Source: an uncultured Burkholderiales bacterium
GTDB lineage: Bacteria > Pseudomonadota > Gammaproteobacteria > Burkholderiales > Burkholderiaceae_D
Direction of reading: 5' to 3'
Assembly: GCA_937872165.1 (NCBI GenBank)
Contig: CALMOR010000085.1
Location: 505-26,324, forward strand
Length of the DNA: 25,820 bases
How positions within the stretch are numbered: position 1 is the stretch's first letter; every line of letters begins with the position of its first letter. This document shows positions 5,972 to 14,506 of this stretch, piece by piece. Below the pieces are notes generated by a model. The model had not been told where the DNA came from and made no database searches. It saw nothing but the letters and a program-made list of their open reading frames with translations. A program made the translations under genes and the position numbers.

Positions 5972-8383
5972 ATGGATACGTCGGACCGACGCGCAGCAGC
6001 CGAGCGGATCCTCGGCGATGCGGGATCGCTGCTCGAGCGAGTGGCCGCCATATGGCGCGACGAACTGGACGTGTCCGGAGGCACTGGAATCGTCTATGCG
6101 GTCGATGTCGACGTCATCATGATGTACGCGGACCCCGACGGGAACACGAGCTACGGGGCGGTGCTTTCCGATGCCGCGGACGTGTCGCCTCTCGTGACGA
6201 GCCTCCTCGGCGAATACATCTTCCATCGCGGCTTCACGGGCCTGAAGGCCTCGCCGGACTACGAAAGTAAAGATCCTTTACTGCTCTTCTCCGAGCACGC
6301 GCAGGAGTTGAAGGGGCGTGCTCTCGCGCTTTCCAGCGCGCAGTACGACGAGGTCCTGAACGACCTGGACGACCCCGGGAAACGGGACCTGTTGCGCGAG
6401 GAGCTCGCGTCGCTGGATCGCGAGGCGTCGATCGACACGTTGATGGCCTTCGTGACCGAGCGGGCCTCTCGCCTGACGCGGATGCTCCTCGGTCGATCGA
6501 AGACGGACGCGGCGATAGCCCAGCTCGCGCGACTGGCGAAAGGCCCTCTTCTTTCGATCGCCAACCATCCGGCGTTCAGCGGCGCGGGCGCTCTGCTGGT
6601 CCCGCCCGAGCGCGGCGATCCGAGCGAGAAGGGCAGGTCGCTCGCGGGCCGGGCGGACGAATGGCTGCTGTCGATGCAGCAGGACAATCAGCGCAGCAGT
6701 GCGCGACGCAGCCGGAATTTCGCGAAGGACGCGTGGGTGCTCGCGTCGCTCGAGGCGGTGAACCGGGACGCCGTCGAACGAGAGCTCGATCGGCGCGTCG
6801 TCCTGATCACCGGGACCTCCCGGATCTTCGAAGCGGCCTCGCGCGAGCCGGCCGCCCACGCGGGGTTCGCGGATTTCGCGAGCGCCTACCTGCGCGACCC
6901 TCGTGCCCTGATGGGTCTCGAGGACTTCTTCACGTCGACCCGGCATCGGGATTCGCTGCTGCGCCCCTTTCGGCTGGCCGACTGGCTATCGATCCTCTTC
7001 CCGAACTCGATCCTCGAGCGCAGCAGCGCGGCCGCGAGCAGCGCCGTGGCGGTTCCGAGCTTGTCGGTCACGGCCAGCTCCATCAGCAACGTCAGGGAGA
7101 TCGTCGACCACAGCAGCGAAGCGCTCGACATCCTGATCGGCGAGGGAACGGAGAGGAAGGGGAACTTCCCCGACGACGTGCTCGAGCAGTGGCGCGACAT
7201 CGTGCGGGACACCCATGTCCAGCGCGTATTGACGCGCGACGACAACGAGTGGCTCGACGTGCTGCGTTCGTTCAGCGGGCTCGACGGCAAGACGTTCGAC
7301 GATCGGCTCGACGCCGTCGTCGCGAGAATCGCCGAACGAGCGGCACGGTCGTTCGCCGGTCTCTATCTGGCGACCGGGGTGATCGGCGTCGTCCAGCTGC
7401 TGGACAGGAACGCGCGGATTCGCGGACTGCCGGCATTGCGGTTCGACGGCAAGAGTTTCCCCGTCGCGCAGCAGCTCTACGATCGGCTGTCGGACGAGTT
7501 GTTCAAGCGCGAAGGGCGTGCCGAAAGCTTCGACCTGCGTCTGCTGTACGACGAGCTGATCCGCTCGGAAGAAAGTCACTATCACGCCTTCGTTCTCTTC
7601 GCCTATGTCTATGCGAGCACAGGGCGATGGAGCGCGGCCAAGGCCTTGTGCCGCTCGGCGTTGGTGGTGGCCAAGACCATGCCGCGAGTCGACGGCGAGC
7701 CGGCGAGCGGTCGCGAGGCGGCCTACTTCCTCGCGGTCGCCGAGCGACGGGTCGCTCGCGACGCGCGCGGTCTTCGACAGTCCGCCGACGCCCTCGCACT
7801 CGCGAGGAAGCGCGATCTGCTCGAAGGGGAGCATCGATCGGACGATCCGCGCTTCGCGAGCGAGGAACTGGCATTGGCTTTCACGCGTTGGCAAGCGGCT
7901 TTCTTCGAGGACGAGAATCCCGATCCCGCGAATCTCTTCGCTTACTTGCGGAGCGCCGAGGAAGTCTGTCGGCTGGCCAAGCGGGCGGGCGAACCCCGCG
8001 GTGTCCGCGCATGGGTCGTTCGTCAGAGCTGCACGAACGGCCTGATCGCGGCCTTGTTCGCCCTCGAGCTCGGCCGTCATACGCCTCAACTCGTCGGGCA
8101 GGCGCGCGACTTCATCTCGACGCTTTCGATGGAGGCGCTCGCGCCGAACCTCGATGCCGAGGACGGCGCCATCCGCTATCAGGACGAAGTGTCGGACTTC
8201 ATCTGGCTGGTCGCCGTCGCGAGGTTCGATGCGACCCGTTCCGCCGCCGCACGTCGTGAACTGGAGAGCTACCAGCCACCGCGAAGCGATCGCGTGGTCG
8301 TGCCGTTCGAGATCAAGCGATTCCACCTGTTTCTTCGCATCGTCGGGATCGAGCGGGCGGACGCGCCGCTTGCCGGCGCCTGA
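5972..8383 (+). CDS. Large PIN-like domain and TPR-like repeat protein
   Basis: Seen: 803 aa from ATG 5972, 32 bases after the preceding stop; no SD is visible. Near the N-terminus a strand-like GIVYAVDVDVIMMYADP (39-55) puts Asp at 45 and 47, as in the first strand of PIN nucleases. About 200 residues later comes KDAWVLASLEAVNRD (D253) followed by DRRVVLITGTSRIFEAA with T280-G-T-S283, which matches the order of the third acidic motif and the (V/L)xTxD/T/S motif that ends a PIN fold. From about 536 to 615 two helix pairs (HYHAFVLFAYVYASTGRW and a following Ala-rich pair) look TPR-like; the rest of the C-terminus is helical. The inferred role is a metal-dependent RNase or nuclease effector with a protein-binding arm. 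The last metal ligand usually seen in PIN is not obvious here. Confidence is good for the gene and moderate for PIN. Confidence 0.75.
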   Translation: MDTSDRRAAAERILGDAGSLLERVAAIWRDELDVSGGTGIVYAVDVDVIMMYADPDGNTSYGAVLSDAADVSPLVTSLLGEYIFHRGFTGLKASPDYESKDPLLLFSEHAQELKGRALALSSAQYDEVLNDLDDPGKRDLLREELASLDREASIDTLMAFVTERASRLTRMLLGRSKTDAAIAQLARLAKGPLLSIANHPAFSGAGALLVPPERGDPSEKGRSLAGRADEWLLSMQQDNQRSSARRSRNFAKDAWVLASLEAVNRDAVERELDRRVVLITGTSRIFEAASREPAAHAGFADFASAYLRDPRALMGLEDFFTSTRHRDSLLRPFRLADWLSILFPNSILERSSAAASSAVAVPSLSVTASSISNVREIVDHSSEALDILIGEGTERKGNFPDDVLEQWRDIVRDTHVQRVLTRDDNEWLDVLRSFSGLDGKTFDDRLDAVVARIAERAARSFAGLYLATGVIGVVQLLDRNARIRGLPALRFDGKSFPVAQQLYDRLSDELFKREGRAESFDLRLLYDELIRSEESHYHAFVLFAYVYASTGRWSAAKALCRSALVVAKTMPRVDGEPASGREAAYFLAVAERRVARDARGLRQSADALALARKRDLLEGEHRSDDPRFASEELALAFTRWQAAFFEDENPDPANLFAYLRSAEEVCRLAKRAGEPRGVRAWVVRQSCTNGLIAALFALELGRHTPQLVGQARDFISTLSMEALAPNLDAEDGAIRYQDEVSDFIWLVAVARFDATRSAAARRELESYQPPRSDRVVVPFEIKRFHLFLRIVGIERADAPLAGA
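6266..6282. repeat. AT-rich inverted repeat inside the PIN-like gene
   Basis: AGTAAAG, three-base loop ATC, CTTTACT: a perfect 7-bp stem in otherwise GC-rich coding DNA, encoding part of the segment Glu-Ser-Lys-Asp-Pro-Leu-Leu. No function assigned. Confidence 0.4.
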
Positions 8384-8649
8384 CCGGGGATCCGCTCGCG
8401 CCCATGCGGTCGCAGGGCCGTCCCGAACCCCATGTCGTGCGTTTCGAGGACGTCGGCCAGAAGGGCTCGCGCCGTTGGTGCAGCATGCGCTTTGCCGGAA
8501 CGAGCCGAAGGTCGCCGCCTATCGGCTGCAGCGGCCCCGGGCGAGCGGGTCGACGACCTGTTCCCTTTCCCATGCCGTTCCGGAGCCGGCGCGGCGATCC
8601 TCTCGGTGCGCTCCGAAGCACCTGCTGCACGAACATCGAGAGACAGCGC
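8384..8649. other. Intergenic region before the broken lysR gene
   Basis: 266 bp with no recognisable gene. It follows the PIN-like gene on the same strand and precedes the lysR start at 8650, which has only a weak purine stretch (GAGAGACAG) upstream. No clear terminator. Confidence 0.4.
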
Positions 8650-9566
8650 ATGTTGATCCGGCAATTGAACTACCTGGTAGCCCTCGCGAGGGAACAGCAC
8701 TTCGGGCGTGCGGCACAGGCTTGCAACGTGTCGCAACCGGCGCTGTCCGGTGCGATCCGCAGCATCGAACGAGAACTCGGCATGACGATCGTTCAGAGAG
8801 GCCAGCGATTCGGAGGTTTCACGTCGGACGGCGAGCGCGTCCTCGGTTGGCGCGCCGCGCCCTTGCCGAATGCGAAGGGCTGAGGCAGGAAGCGCAGGCC
8901 ACGCGCGGCGACCCGGCCGGGACGCTGCGCATCGGGGCGATCCCGACGACGCTTCCCATCGTCTCGTTGATGACCGAAGGATGCCTGAGGGACTTTCCGC
9001 GGATGCTGCAGGCGGTTCACACGCTCAGTGCCGGCGAGGTCGTGCGCCGACTCACCGACTTCGAAATCGACGTCGGACTCAGTTACCTGCACGATGATCG
9101 TCTCAAGGGCTTCGACACCCTGCCGCTCTACCGGGAGCGCTATGTCCTCGTCGCGCGCGACGAGGCGATGTTCGAAGGGCGAACGGAAATCGGCTGGAAG
9201 GAAGCGGCGCGATTGCCGCTGTGCCTCCTCACCCGCAACATGCAGAGCAGGCGAGGAATCGACGTCGCGTTCGCGAATGCGGGACTCGAAGCGACACCGC
9301 GGGTGGAAACCGATTCGGTGATGGCGCTCCATTCGTATGTCCGCTGTGCCAACCTCTTCGGCATCCTGCCGCACGGCGTGCTTTGTCTGCTCGAGATGCG
9401 GCAGGAACTCACGGCGATTCGCATGGTTCCCGAGCTGACGCGAGAGATCGGTCTGATCCATCTGCATCGCGACCCTCTTCCCGCTTTGCAGTCGGCGGCG
9501 ATGTCGAGCTTCGCTCGTGTCGATCTGCAGACCCGCATGGACGCGCTGCTCGCCGGGATCGACTGA
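8650..9566 (+). pseudogene. LysR-family regulator gene, frameshifted
   Basis: Seen: from ATG 8650 a typical LysR winged-helix domain is read (LIRQLNYLVALAREQHFGRA, then CNVSQPALSGAIRSIERELG, VQRGQRFGGFT), but after ERVLGW the frame runs to a TGA at 8881-8883. In the next frame from about 8851 the expected continuation appears at once (ARRALAECEGLRQEA), followed by a full LysR effector domain (GTLRIGAIPTTLPIVSLM through MDALLAGID) to 9566. Inserting one G after TGG at 8848-8850 restores a roughly 305-aa LysR protein, so one base is missing in a short G-run. Either a real inactivating mutation or a sequencing error. Position just upstream of the formate dehydrogenase gene on the same strand suggests it would regulate that gene, as is usual for LysR regulators beside fdh genes. 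Confidence 0.85.
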
Positions 9567-9651
9567 CGTCGGGGCCGTCGGAAGGCGCGGCGGCGACCCT
9601 TCTTCTTCCGCGCGAGTCCTCGATCCCGCGAAGGCCCTCTCGATAAGCAGG

Positions 9652-9684
9652 GCCGATCGCCTCATCACCCCAAACGATTGGCCC
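9652..9684. promoter_or_regulatory. Interrupted inverted repeat upstream of fdh, possible operator
   Basis: GGCCGATCG (9652-9660) and CGATTGGCC (9676-9684) are inverted with eight of nine matching and a 15-base spacer, about 70 bases upstream of the formate dehydrogenase start. An interrupted dyad at this place could be the LysR-type binding site (or a stem-loop); it is not a canonical T-N11-A match. Candidate only. Confidence 0.3.
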
Positions 9685-9753
9685 GCGGACAGCGCCGCTT
9701 CGATCATCGGGACCCGAGCGGCATTCGCTGCCGGTTCATCCGATGGAGACGAC

Positions 9754-10932
9754 ATGTCCAAGATCATCTGCGTGCTGTACGACGACCCCGTCACGGGCTG
9801 TCCCGACCGCTATGCCCGCGGCGACCTGCCGAACATCGATCGCTATCCGGATGGCCCGACCTTGCCCACGCCGAAAGGCATCGACTTCGAACCGGGAACC
9901 TTGCTCGGCAGCGTCTCGGGCGAACGCGGGCTTCGCAAGTACCTGGAGGCGAACGGCCACGAGTTCGTCGTGACGTCCAGCAAGGATGGCGCCGACAGCG
10001 TGCTCGATCGCGAACTGCACGACGCCGAGATCGTCGTCTCGCAACCGTTCTGGCCCGCCTACATGACGGAAGAACGGATCGCCAAGGCGCCGAAGCTGAA
10101 GTTGATCGTCACGGCAGGCATCGGTTCCGACCACACGGACCTGAAAGCGGCGGTGGACCACGACATCACCGTCGCCGAGGTCACCTGCTGCAACAGCAAC
10201 AGCGTCGCCGAACACGTGGTGATGATGGCGCTGGCGCTGGTCCGCAACTACCTCCCTTCGTACCAGTGGGTATTGAAGGGCGGCTGGAACATCGCGGACT
10301 GCGTCGCCCGCTCGTACGACCTGGAAGGCATGAACGTCGGCACCGTGGCTGCCGGTCGCATCGGGCTGCGCGTCTTGCGTCTGCTCAAGCCCTTCGATCT
10401 GAAGTTGCATTACATGGACCGTCACCGCCTTCCCGAGGCGCTCGAGAAGGAGCTGGGGCTGACCTACCATGCCAGCCTGAAGAGTCTCTCGTCGGTCTGC
10501 GACGTCGTCACGCTGAACTGTCCGCTGCACCCCGAGACCGAGAACATGGTCAACGCGCAGTCGCTGAAGGACTTCAAGCGCGGCGCCTACCTGATCAACA
10601 CGGCCCGCGGCAAGCTGTGCGACACCGACGCGGTCGCGGCGGCGCTGGAAAGCGGTCGGCTCGCCGGCTATGCGGGCGACGTGTGGTATCCGCAGCCGGC
10701 CCCGGCCGATCACGTCTGGCGCAGCATGCCGCATCACGGCATGACGCCGCACATCTCGGGCACCAGCCTGTCGGCGCAGACGCGCTATGCAGCCGGCACG
10801 CGCGAGATCCTCGAGTGCTACTTCGAGAACCGACCGATCCGTGACGAGTACCTGATCGTCCAGGGCGGCAAGCTCGCGGGCGTGGGAGCGCACTCGTACA
10901 GCGTGAGCGAGGCGTCGAAGGCGGCCTCCTAG
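9754..10932 (+). CDS. fdh: NAD-dependent formate dehydrogenase (metal-free type)
   Basis: Converts formate and NAD+ to CO2 and NADH in the cytoplasm, giving reducing power from C1 compounds. Seen: 392 aa from ATG 9754 with GGAGAC four bases upstream. It belongs to the D-2-hydroxyacid dehydrogenase superfamily: a catalytic-domain N-terminus, then a Rossmann domain with VAAGRIGL (the GxxGxxG analogue with Ala as in formate dehydrogenases), the NAD-ribose Asp in MDRHRLP (D222), the substrate Arg in NTARGKLCD (R285), and the catalytic His in MTPHISGTS (H333). These match the well-studied Pseudomonas sp. 101 enzyme at D221, R284 and H332 from memory. The end DEYLIVQGG...GAHSYS is also typical. The lysR gene lies upstream on the same strand; the next gene is convergent. 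Confident. Confidence 0.95.
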   Translation: MSKIICVLYDDPVTGCPDRYARGDLPNIDRYPDGPTLPTPKGIDFEPGTLLGSVSGERGLRKYLEANGHEFVVTSSKDGADSVLDRELHDAEIVVSQPFWPAYMTEERIAKAPKLKLIVTAGIGSDHTDLKAAVDHDITVAEVTCCNSNSVAEHVVMMALALVRNYLPSYQWVLKGGWNIADCVARSYDLEGMNVGTVAAGRIGLRVLRLLKPFDLKLHYMDRHRLPEALEKELGLTYHASLKSLSSVCDVVTLNCPLHPETENMVNAQSLKDFKRGAYLINTARGKLCDTDAVAAALESGRLAGYAGDVWYPQPAPADHVWRSMPHHGMTPHISGTSLSAQTRYAAGTREILECYFENRPIRDEYLIVQGGKLAGVGAHSYSVSEASKAAS

Positions 10933-10936
10933 CTTT

Positions 10937-10979
10937 CGTCGGCTCGGAGCTCCGACGCCTGAAGCCTCTTCGTCGGAGC
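10937..10979. terminator. Inverted repeats between convergent genes
   Basis: GCTCCGACG (10949-10957) pairs perfectly with CGTCGGAGC (10971-10979) over a 13-base loop; an alternative stem is CGTCGG (10937-10942) with CCGACG (10952-10957). It lies in the 64-bp gap between the formate dehydrogenase gene (ending 10932) and the nuclease gene (ending 10997 on the other strand), so it is a plausible bidirectional terminator, without T-runs. Confidence 0.45.
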
Positions 10980-10996
10980 CGTCGCGCGGCTTCCCC

Positions 10997-11875
10997 TTAC
11001 GGATCGGTCAGGGCGCCGTTCAATAGCCGGGCCAGTCGCACGCCGGCCCGCGACAACTGGAGCGTCACGATCGCCTTCGAGGTCTTGACGTAGGTCGCCG
11101 GCAGCACGTAGACACCGGCCGCGTTCGGCTTCGGGAGCTTCCCGTAGACCTTCGTCTTCGCGATCTCGAAGGCTTCCAGCGCCCAATCGGACGGCCTTCC
11201 TTTCGACCACTCCTCGACCTGCGCTGGCCCGACCTTCGCCGCGAGCGCGTCACCGATCGCGATCGGATCGTCGCCCAGCCGCCGGACGAATTGCGTATCC
11301 CAGAAGCCGTGCAACTGGCCGGTGCCGAGACCGGTCGCGGACACCTTCTTGTTGTTGCCGCCCCGATCGTTCTCGTCGCTCGAATGGAGCGGCTGGTGGA
11401 GATCCCCCACGAAGTGCATCAGGAACTTCACTGCCGAAAGCCGCTCGGCCTCGGTCGTCGACGGCGACGCCAGCTCCGCGACGAACTGATCGATCTTGTC
11501 GATCGCACAATCGGCAGCCGGGCCCGCCGATGCGGCGACCCCGGCCGGCAGGGCACGCATGCCGAAGCAGGCCGTCTCGATGTCGGGCGCCGCGACCTCG
11601 ATGTCGGTGAAGTGCCAGGCCTGGGTGGCGTCGCGGGCCGCGGCCGAAGAAGAACGATAGCGATCGGCCCACGTCGTCTCCGTGACGAAGTCGTGCGCCG
11701 TCGACGGACTGGTGTCGGCGGCGAGGATCGCGAAGACGCGCGCCCGCGTCGAGGGGGTGAGGAAGTGCAGGGCGACCTCGCCGACGACCTCGTGTCCTTC
11801 GTCCCCCCAGGCGACGGCGACCGATGGCGCGAGGACCAGCGCGAGACCGGCGGCGACGAGCGGGGCGATTCGCAT
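10997..11875 (-). CDS. S1/P1-type secreted zinc nuclease
   Basis: Single-strand-preferring DNA/RNA nuclease or 3'-nucleotidase, exported to the periplasm or outside. Seen: 292 aa from ATG 11875; a signal peptide (hydrophobic core, APSVAVA) is cleaved after A22, which makes W23 the first residue of the mature protein as the fold needs, since its backbone and amino end bind zinc. All nine ligands known for the three-zinc site are present in order: W23, H28, D71 (WADRY), H88 (AWHFTD), H154, D158 and H164 (FLMHFVGDLHQPLH), H189 and D193 (LHGFWD). The open frame continues upstream to 12181 but without meaningful sequence. It stands alone on the minus strand; phosphate or nucleotide scavenging is the usual guess. 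SD is weak. Confident. Confidence 0.95.
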   Translation of the reverse strand: MRIAPLVAAGLALVLAPSVAVAWGDEGHEVVGEVALHFLTPSTRARVFAILAADTSPSTAHDFVTETTWADRYRSSSAAARDATQAWHFTDIEVAAPDIETACFGMRALPAGVAASAGPAADCAIDKIDQFVAELASPSTTEAERLSAVKFLMHFVGDLHQPLHSSDENDRGGNNKKVSATGLGTGQLHGFWDTQFVRRLGDDPIAIGDALAAKVGPAQVEEWSKGRPSDWALEAFEIAKTKVYGKLPKPNAAGVYVLPATYVKTSKAIVTLQLSRAGVRLARLLNGALTDP

Positions 11876-12214
11876 CCCGTCACTTTCACCGTAGCACGCT
11901 CGCCCGCCCTCACATCGTCGGCTCCGACCACCTCTCGAGCTCGATAGCGAGGTGTCGGCTCCGCTCTTCCATGCGTCGCCGCTCATGGCCCGATCGTCGA
12001 CCAAGCGCATGCCGGTCGGGCGGGTCGTCCGCGGGCATAGGATCGTCAACCAAGGCGTCCGGTCCTGCGCGGACCGCCCTTGGACGGTGACCGCCGTTAC
12101 GCACTCCCGATCGGGTTGACGACGGTTCGAGCGCGGGAAGTGTGCTTCCACAGGTCGCACCGCGGAGCGGCGTGTCGCCATGACGCGCTCGCTTCACGCG
12201 GACGCGATGTCGAA
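11876..12214. other. Intergenic region between nuclease and SDR genes
   Basis: 339 bp, both neighbours on the minus strand. It holds two inverted repeats: a 10-bp palindrome CCCGATCGGG (12106-12115) and a 6-bp stem with 5-base loop (CGGTCC, TGCGC, GGACCG; 12060-12076). Either could end the SDR transcript. No gene recognised. Confidence 0.4.
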
Positions 12215-13060
12215 TCAAGACGCGAGCTGTTCGGGCTCCATGTCGTAACACGCCTGGACCTGCTTGTGCCGTGTTCCGAGGCCGTCCTTGATCTTCCTGG
12301 TCCAGACGGCTTCCATGTTCTTCTTGGCCTCTTCGATCATCGACTTCGGCTCGAGATTGCGGAACGTGTCGACCTCGCCGGCGGCGACCGCGGTCAAGGT
12401 GGCATAGACCGGTTCGGGGTCGAACTGTGCCCTCGGAAAGGCCAGCTTGGAGTAGTCGAACAGCCGCTGCGACCGGTCGTCCAGCCAGCTCTGCTGAACA
12501 TCGAAACCGCGATCGTGGAAGCCGGTCAGGAGGGGACCGGGGTTGACCGTGGCCACCTCGATCCCGAACTCCTGCAGTTCCACCGCCATGGTCTGGGCGA
12601 TCGCCTCGATCGCGTGCTTCGAGCCCGAGTAGATGCCGGTGAAGGGGTTGACGTTGATGCCTTCACGCGACGACACCCAGACGACCCGCCCCGCGCCGCG
12701 CTTCACCATCTGCTTGACGATCCCCTGGGTCAGCAGCAGCGGGCCGATGACGTTGACCTCGAACTCGTGCCGCATGTTGTCACCGGGAATGTCGACGACC
12801 GACCCGCCTTCGAGCATCCCCGCGTTGTTGACGAGAATCTCCACGTCCCATCCGAGCGCCTTGCGACGGTCGCCTTCATCGGTGACGTCCAGCTTCTCGA
12901 TCCTGAGCTCGACGCCGCGCTGCCTGGCCTGGACTTCCAGCGCCTCGACTTGAGGGTAGATCTCGACCGTCGCGATGACGTCGAAGCCCTTTGCGGCCAA
13001 TCGGAAGGCGGCTTCGTTGCCGAAGCCGGTGCCTGCGCCTGTGATGAGTACGGTCTTCAT
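12215..13060 (-). CDS. SDR family NAD(P)-dependent oxidoreductase
   Basis: Classical short-chain dehydrogenase/reductase, cytoplasmic; substrate unknown. Seen: 281 aa from ATG 13060 with a strong SD (GAGGAAAG complement at 13068-13075). Dinucleotide motif TGAGTGFG (7-14), structural NNAG (78-81), catalytic S131 (WVSSREG), Y144 and K148 (IYSGSK), then NPGPLLTGF. No acidic residue marks NAD over NADP preference clearly: the segment after the second strand reads TVEIYPQ. The promoter-bearing AT-rich stretch lies upstream, beyond which sits an XRE regulator on the same strand; such regulators are often paired with one SDR gene of this sort, so it is probably its regulator. Confidence 0.93.
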   Translation of the reverse strand: MKTVLITGAGTGFGNEAAFRLAAKGFDVIATVEIYPQVEALEVQARQRGVELRIEKLDVTDEGDRRKALGWDVEILVNNAGMLEGGSVVDIPGDNMRHEFEVNVIGPLLLTQGIVKQMVKRGAGRVVWVSSREGINVNPFTGIYSGSKHAIEAIAQTMAVELQEFGIEVATVNPGPLLTGFHDRGFDVQQSWLDDRSQRLFDYSKLAFPRAQFDPEPVYATLTAVAAGEVDTFRNLEPKSMIEEAKKNMEAVWTRKIKDGLGTRHKQVQACYDMEPEQLAS

Positions 13061-13675
13061 GTGTTTTCTTTCCTCGTTGAGTGACGGGTCGTCGTCGATA
13101 CCGGTGACTTGGAATCACGCCGAAAGCACTCGACTCGTCGCGCTTGCGCGAATTACGAATCGAGTCGCCGTCGCGCTTTTCCACGACCGCCGGCTTTGAA
13201 GTAGCGGCACTCTAATATTAATTTTTCTTTAGTCAAGTCGATCGGGCGTTTAATTAACGGGTGGTTTCTAACCTATGATAAGCACGAGGCAATGAAACGT
13301 CGTCGATCAGGAAAGTCTCGAATCCTTCTTTAAACTAGCGCGCAGCACGCGCGACGAGCCACGTGGATCGATCTGCGACTGCTATTGTTTTGCAGCGTGC
13401 AGCTTCGCGATCAGCCGCGGGTGTCGTTTCTCCCACCGAATTTATCCTATGACTTGTAATCCCATGTTTCCGAGTCGGGCGAATAGGAACTCCAGGTCTT
13501 CTTGCTCGGACTGTTCGCTTCGACGGCGTGCGACGGGAGGACTCCGACCCGGGCTTCCTTCCGGACGGGCACGGTCCGATGCGGACCTGCCGGAATGGCC
13601 TTTCGCTTAAGCGGCGCGCCTCGAATTCGGGTTACCGCTTCCTCGCTCGGAATCGAAGGGAGCAGTACCGGTTCG
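13061..13675. other. AT-rich intergenic region upstream of the SDR gene
   Basis: 615 bp between the SDR and XRE genes. From about 13196 to 13290 base composition drops sharply in GC (runs such as TAATATTAATTTTTC and TTTAATTAAC) against the GC-rich rest of the window. On the minus strand the sequences TCGACT and TATTAG, 18 bases apart, lie about 170-210 bases upstream of the SDR start and could be a promoter (low confidence). A short stem GCGCG-CAGCA-CGCGC is at 13338-13352. A small minus-strand open frame at 13447-13713 (88 codons) overlaps the XRE gene end and has no recognised domain. Confidence 0.5.
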
Positions 13676-14506
13676 TTAATCCACGACACTTTCGCGGAAG
13701 CCGCGCGCTTCATTCTTCACGATGTAGGTGACGAAGGAAAGTTCGGGCCGACCTTCCGGTGCGAGAGCGACGTAGAACAAATCGATCGGGCCCCGGGTCG
13801 GATGGTGAAGGCGCTTCGTGCCTTCGCTGAAGTTCTTGACGTCCAGATCGGGCCACAATGCGCGAAACTCTTCGCTCTCCCGGCATAGCTCGTCGGCCAG
13901 TTCGTCGAATGGAACCTTGTCCTCGGCTCGTGCGCGTGCGGCTCTGAAAGTCTCCAACGTATCGCGCGCGACTTTCTCCCAATCGACGATCAGCTGGCGG
14001 TATGGAGGGTACAAGAAGAGGAGGCGCAAGGTATTGCGCTCCTTCGGCTGAAGCGTCGCGAAATCGACGAACAGTTCGGTGACGGACGAGTTCCAGGCAA
14101 GGATGTCCAACCGACCATTGCGGATGTACGCGGGCACCGGCTCGATCGCTTCCAGCAACTCCAGTAATCCTTTCGTCACTTCGTCATCGACCGACAGCGT
14201 CGGCGCGACCTTGGATGCCAACGCGAACAGATGGTTGAACTCCGCTCTGTCGAGCCGGAGCACCTGCGAGATGCGCTTCAGCGCGTTCGTGGAGACGCCG
14301 ATGTCGCGTCCCTGCTCGAGCCACGTGTACCAGCTGACGCTGACCGCCGCGAGTTGCGCTACCTCCTCGCGTCGGAGACCGGGTGTCCGGCGCCGACCCT
14401 CCGGTAAACCGAAGTCGCTCGGCTTCAGTCGTGCCCGTCGGCTGACGAGGAAGGAGCCGAGGACTCGACGTTCATCCGCCGGCGGCGACTTCGGTTTCGC
14501 TTTCAT
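13676..14506 (-). CDS. XRE-family regulator with MmyB-like ligand-binding domain
   Basis: DNA-binding transcription regulator. Seen: 276 aa, start ATG 14506. Helix-turn-helix within about residues 12-80, including LRREEVAQLAAVSVSWYTWLEQGRDIGVS, a run that is the hallmark of this subfamily (quoted in part: REEVAQLAAVSVSWYTWLEQ). The C-terminal half (AYIRNGRLDILAWNSSVTELF onward, with NTLRLLFLYPPYRQLIVDWE and a final GPIDLFYVALAPEGRPELSF) is the MmyB-like ligand-binding domain. Known for the family: these proteins usually control a neighbouring oxidoreductase gene. Here the SDR gene follows downstream on the same strand across an AT-rich gap, so that is the likely target. Effector unknown. Not rich in obvious anomalies. 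Confidence 0.92.
   Translation of the reverse strand: MKAKPKSPPADERRVLGSFLVSRRARLKPSDFGLPEGRRRTPGLRREEVAQLAAVSVSWYTWLEQGRDIGVSTNALKRISQVLRLDRAEFNHLFALASKVAPTLSVDDEVTKGLLELLEAIEPVPAYIRNGRLDILAWNSSVTELFVDFATLQPKERNTLRLLFLYPPYRQLIVDWEKVARDTLETFRAARARAEDKVPFDELADELCRESEEFRALWPDLDVKNFSEGTKRLHHPTRGPIDLFYVALAPEGRPELSFVTYIVKNEARGFRESVVD

Noticed and set aside
6986..8326. 446-codon antisense frame over the PIN-like gene
   Set aside because: Shadow frame; repeats of Arg/Asp/Val only.
13447..13713. 88-codon minus-strand open frame between SDR and XRE genes
   Set aside because: Overlaps the end of the XRE gene, SD unsuitable (purines adjoin the ATG), no homology recognised. Could be a real small gene, but not supportable.
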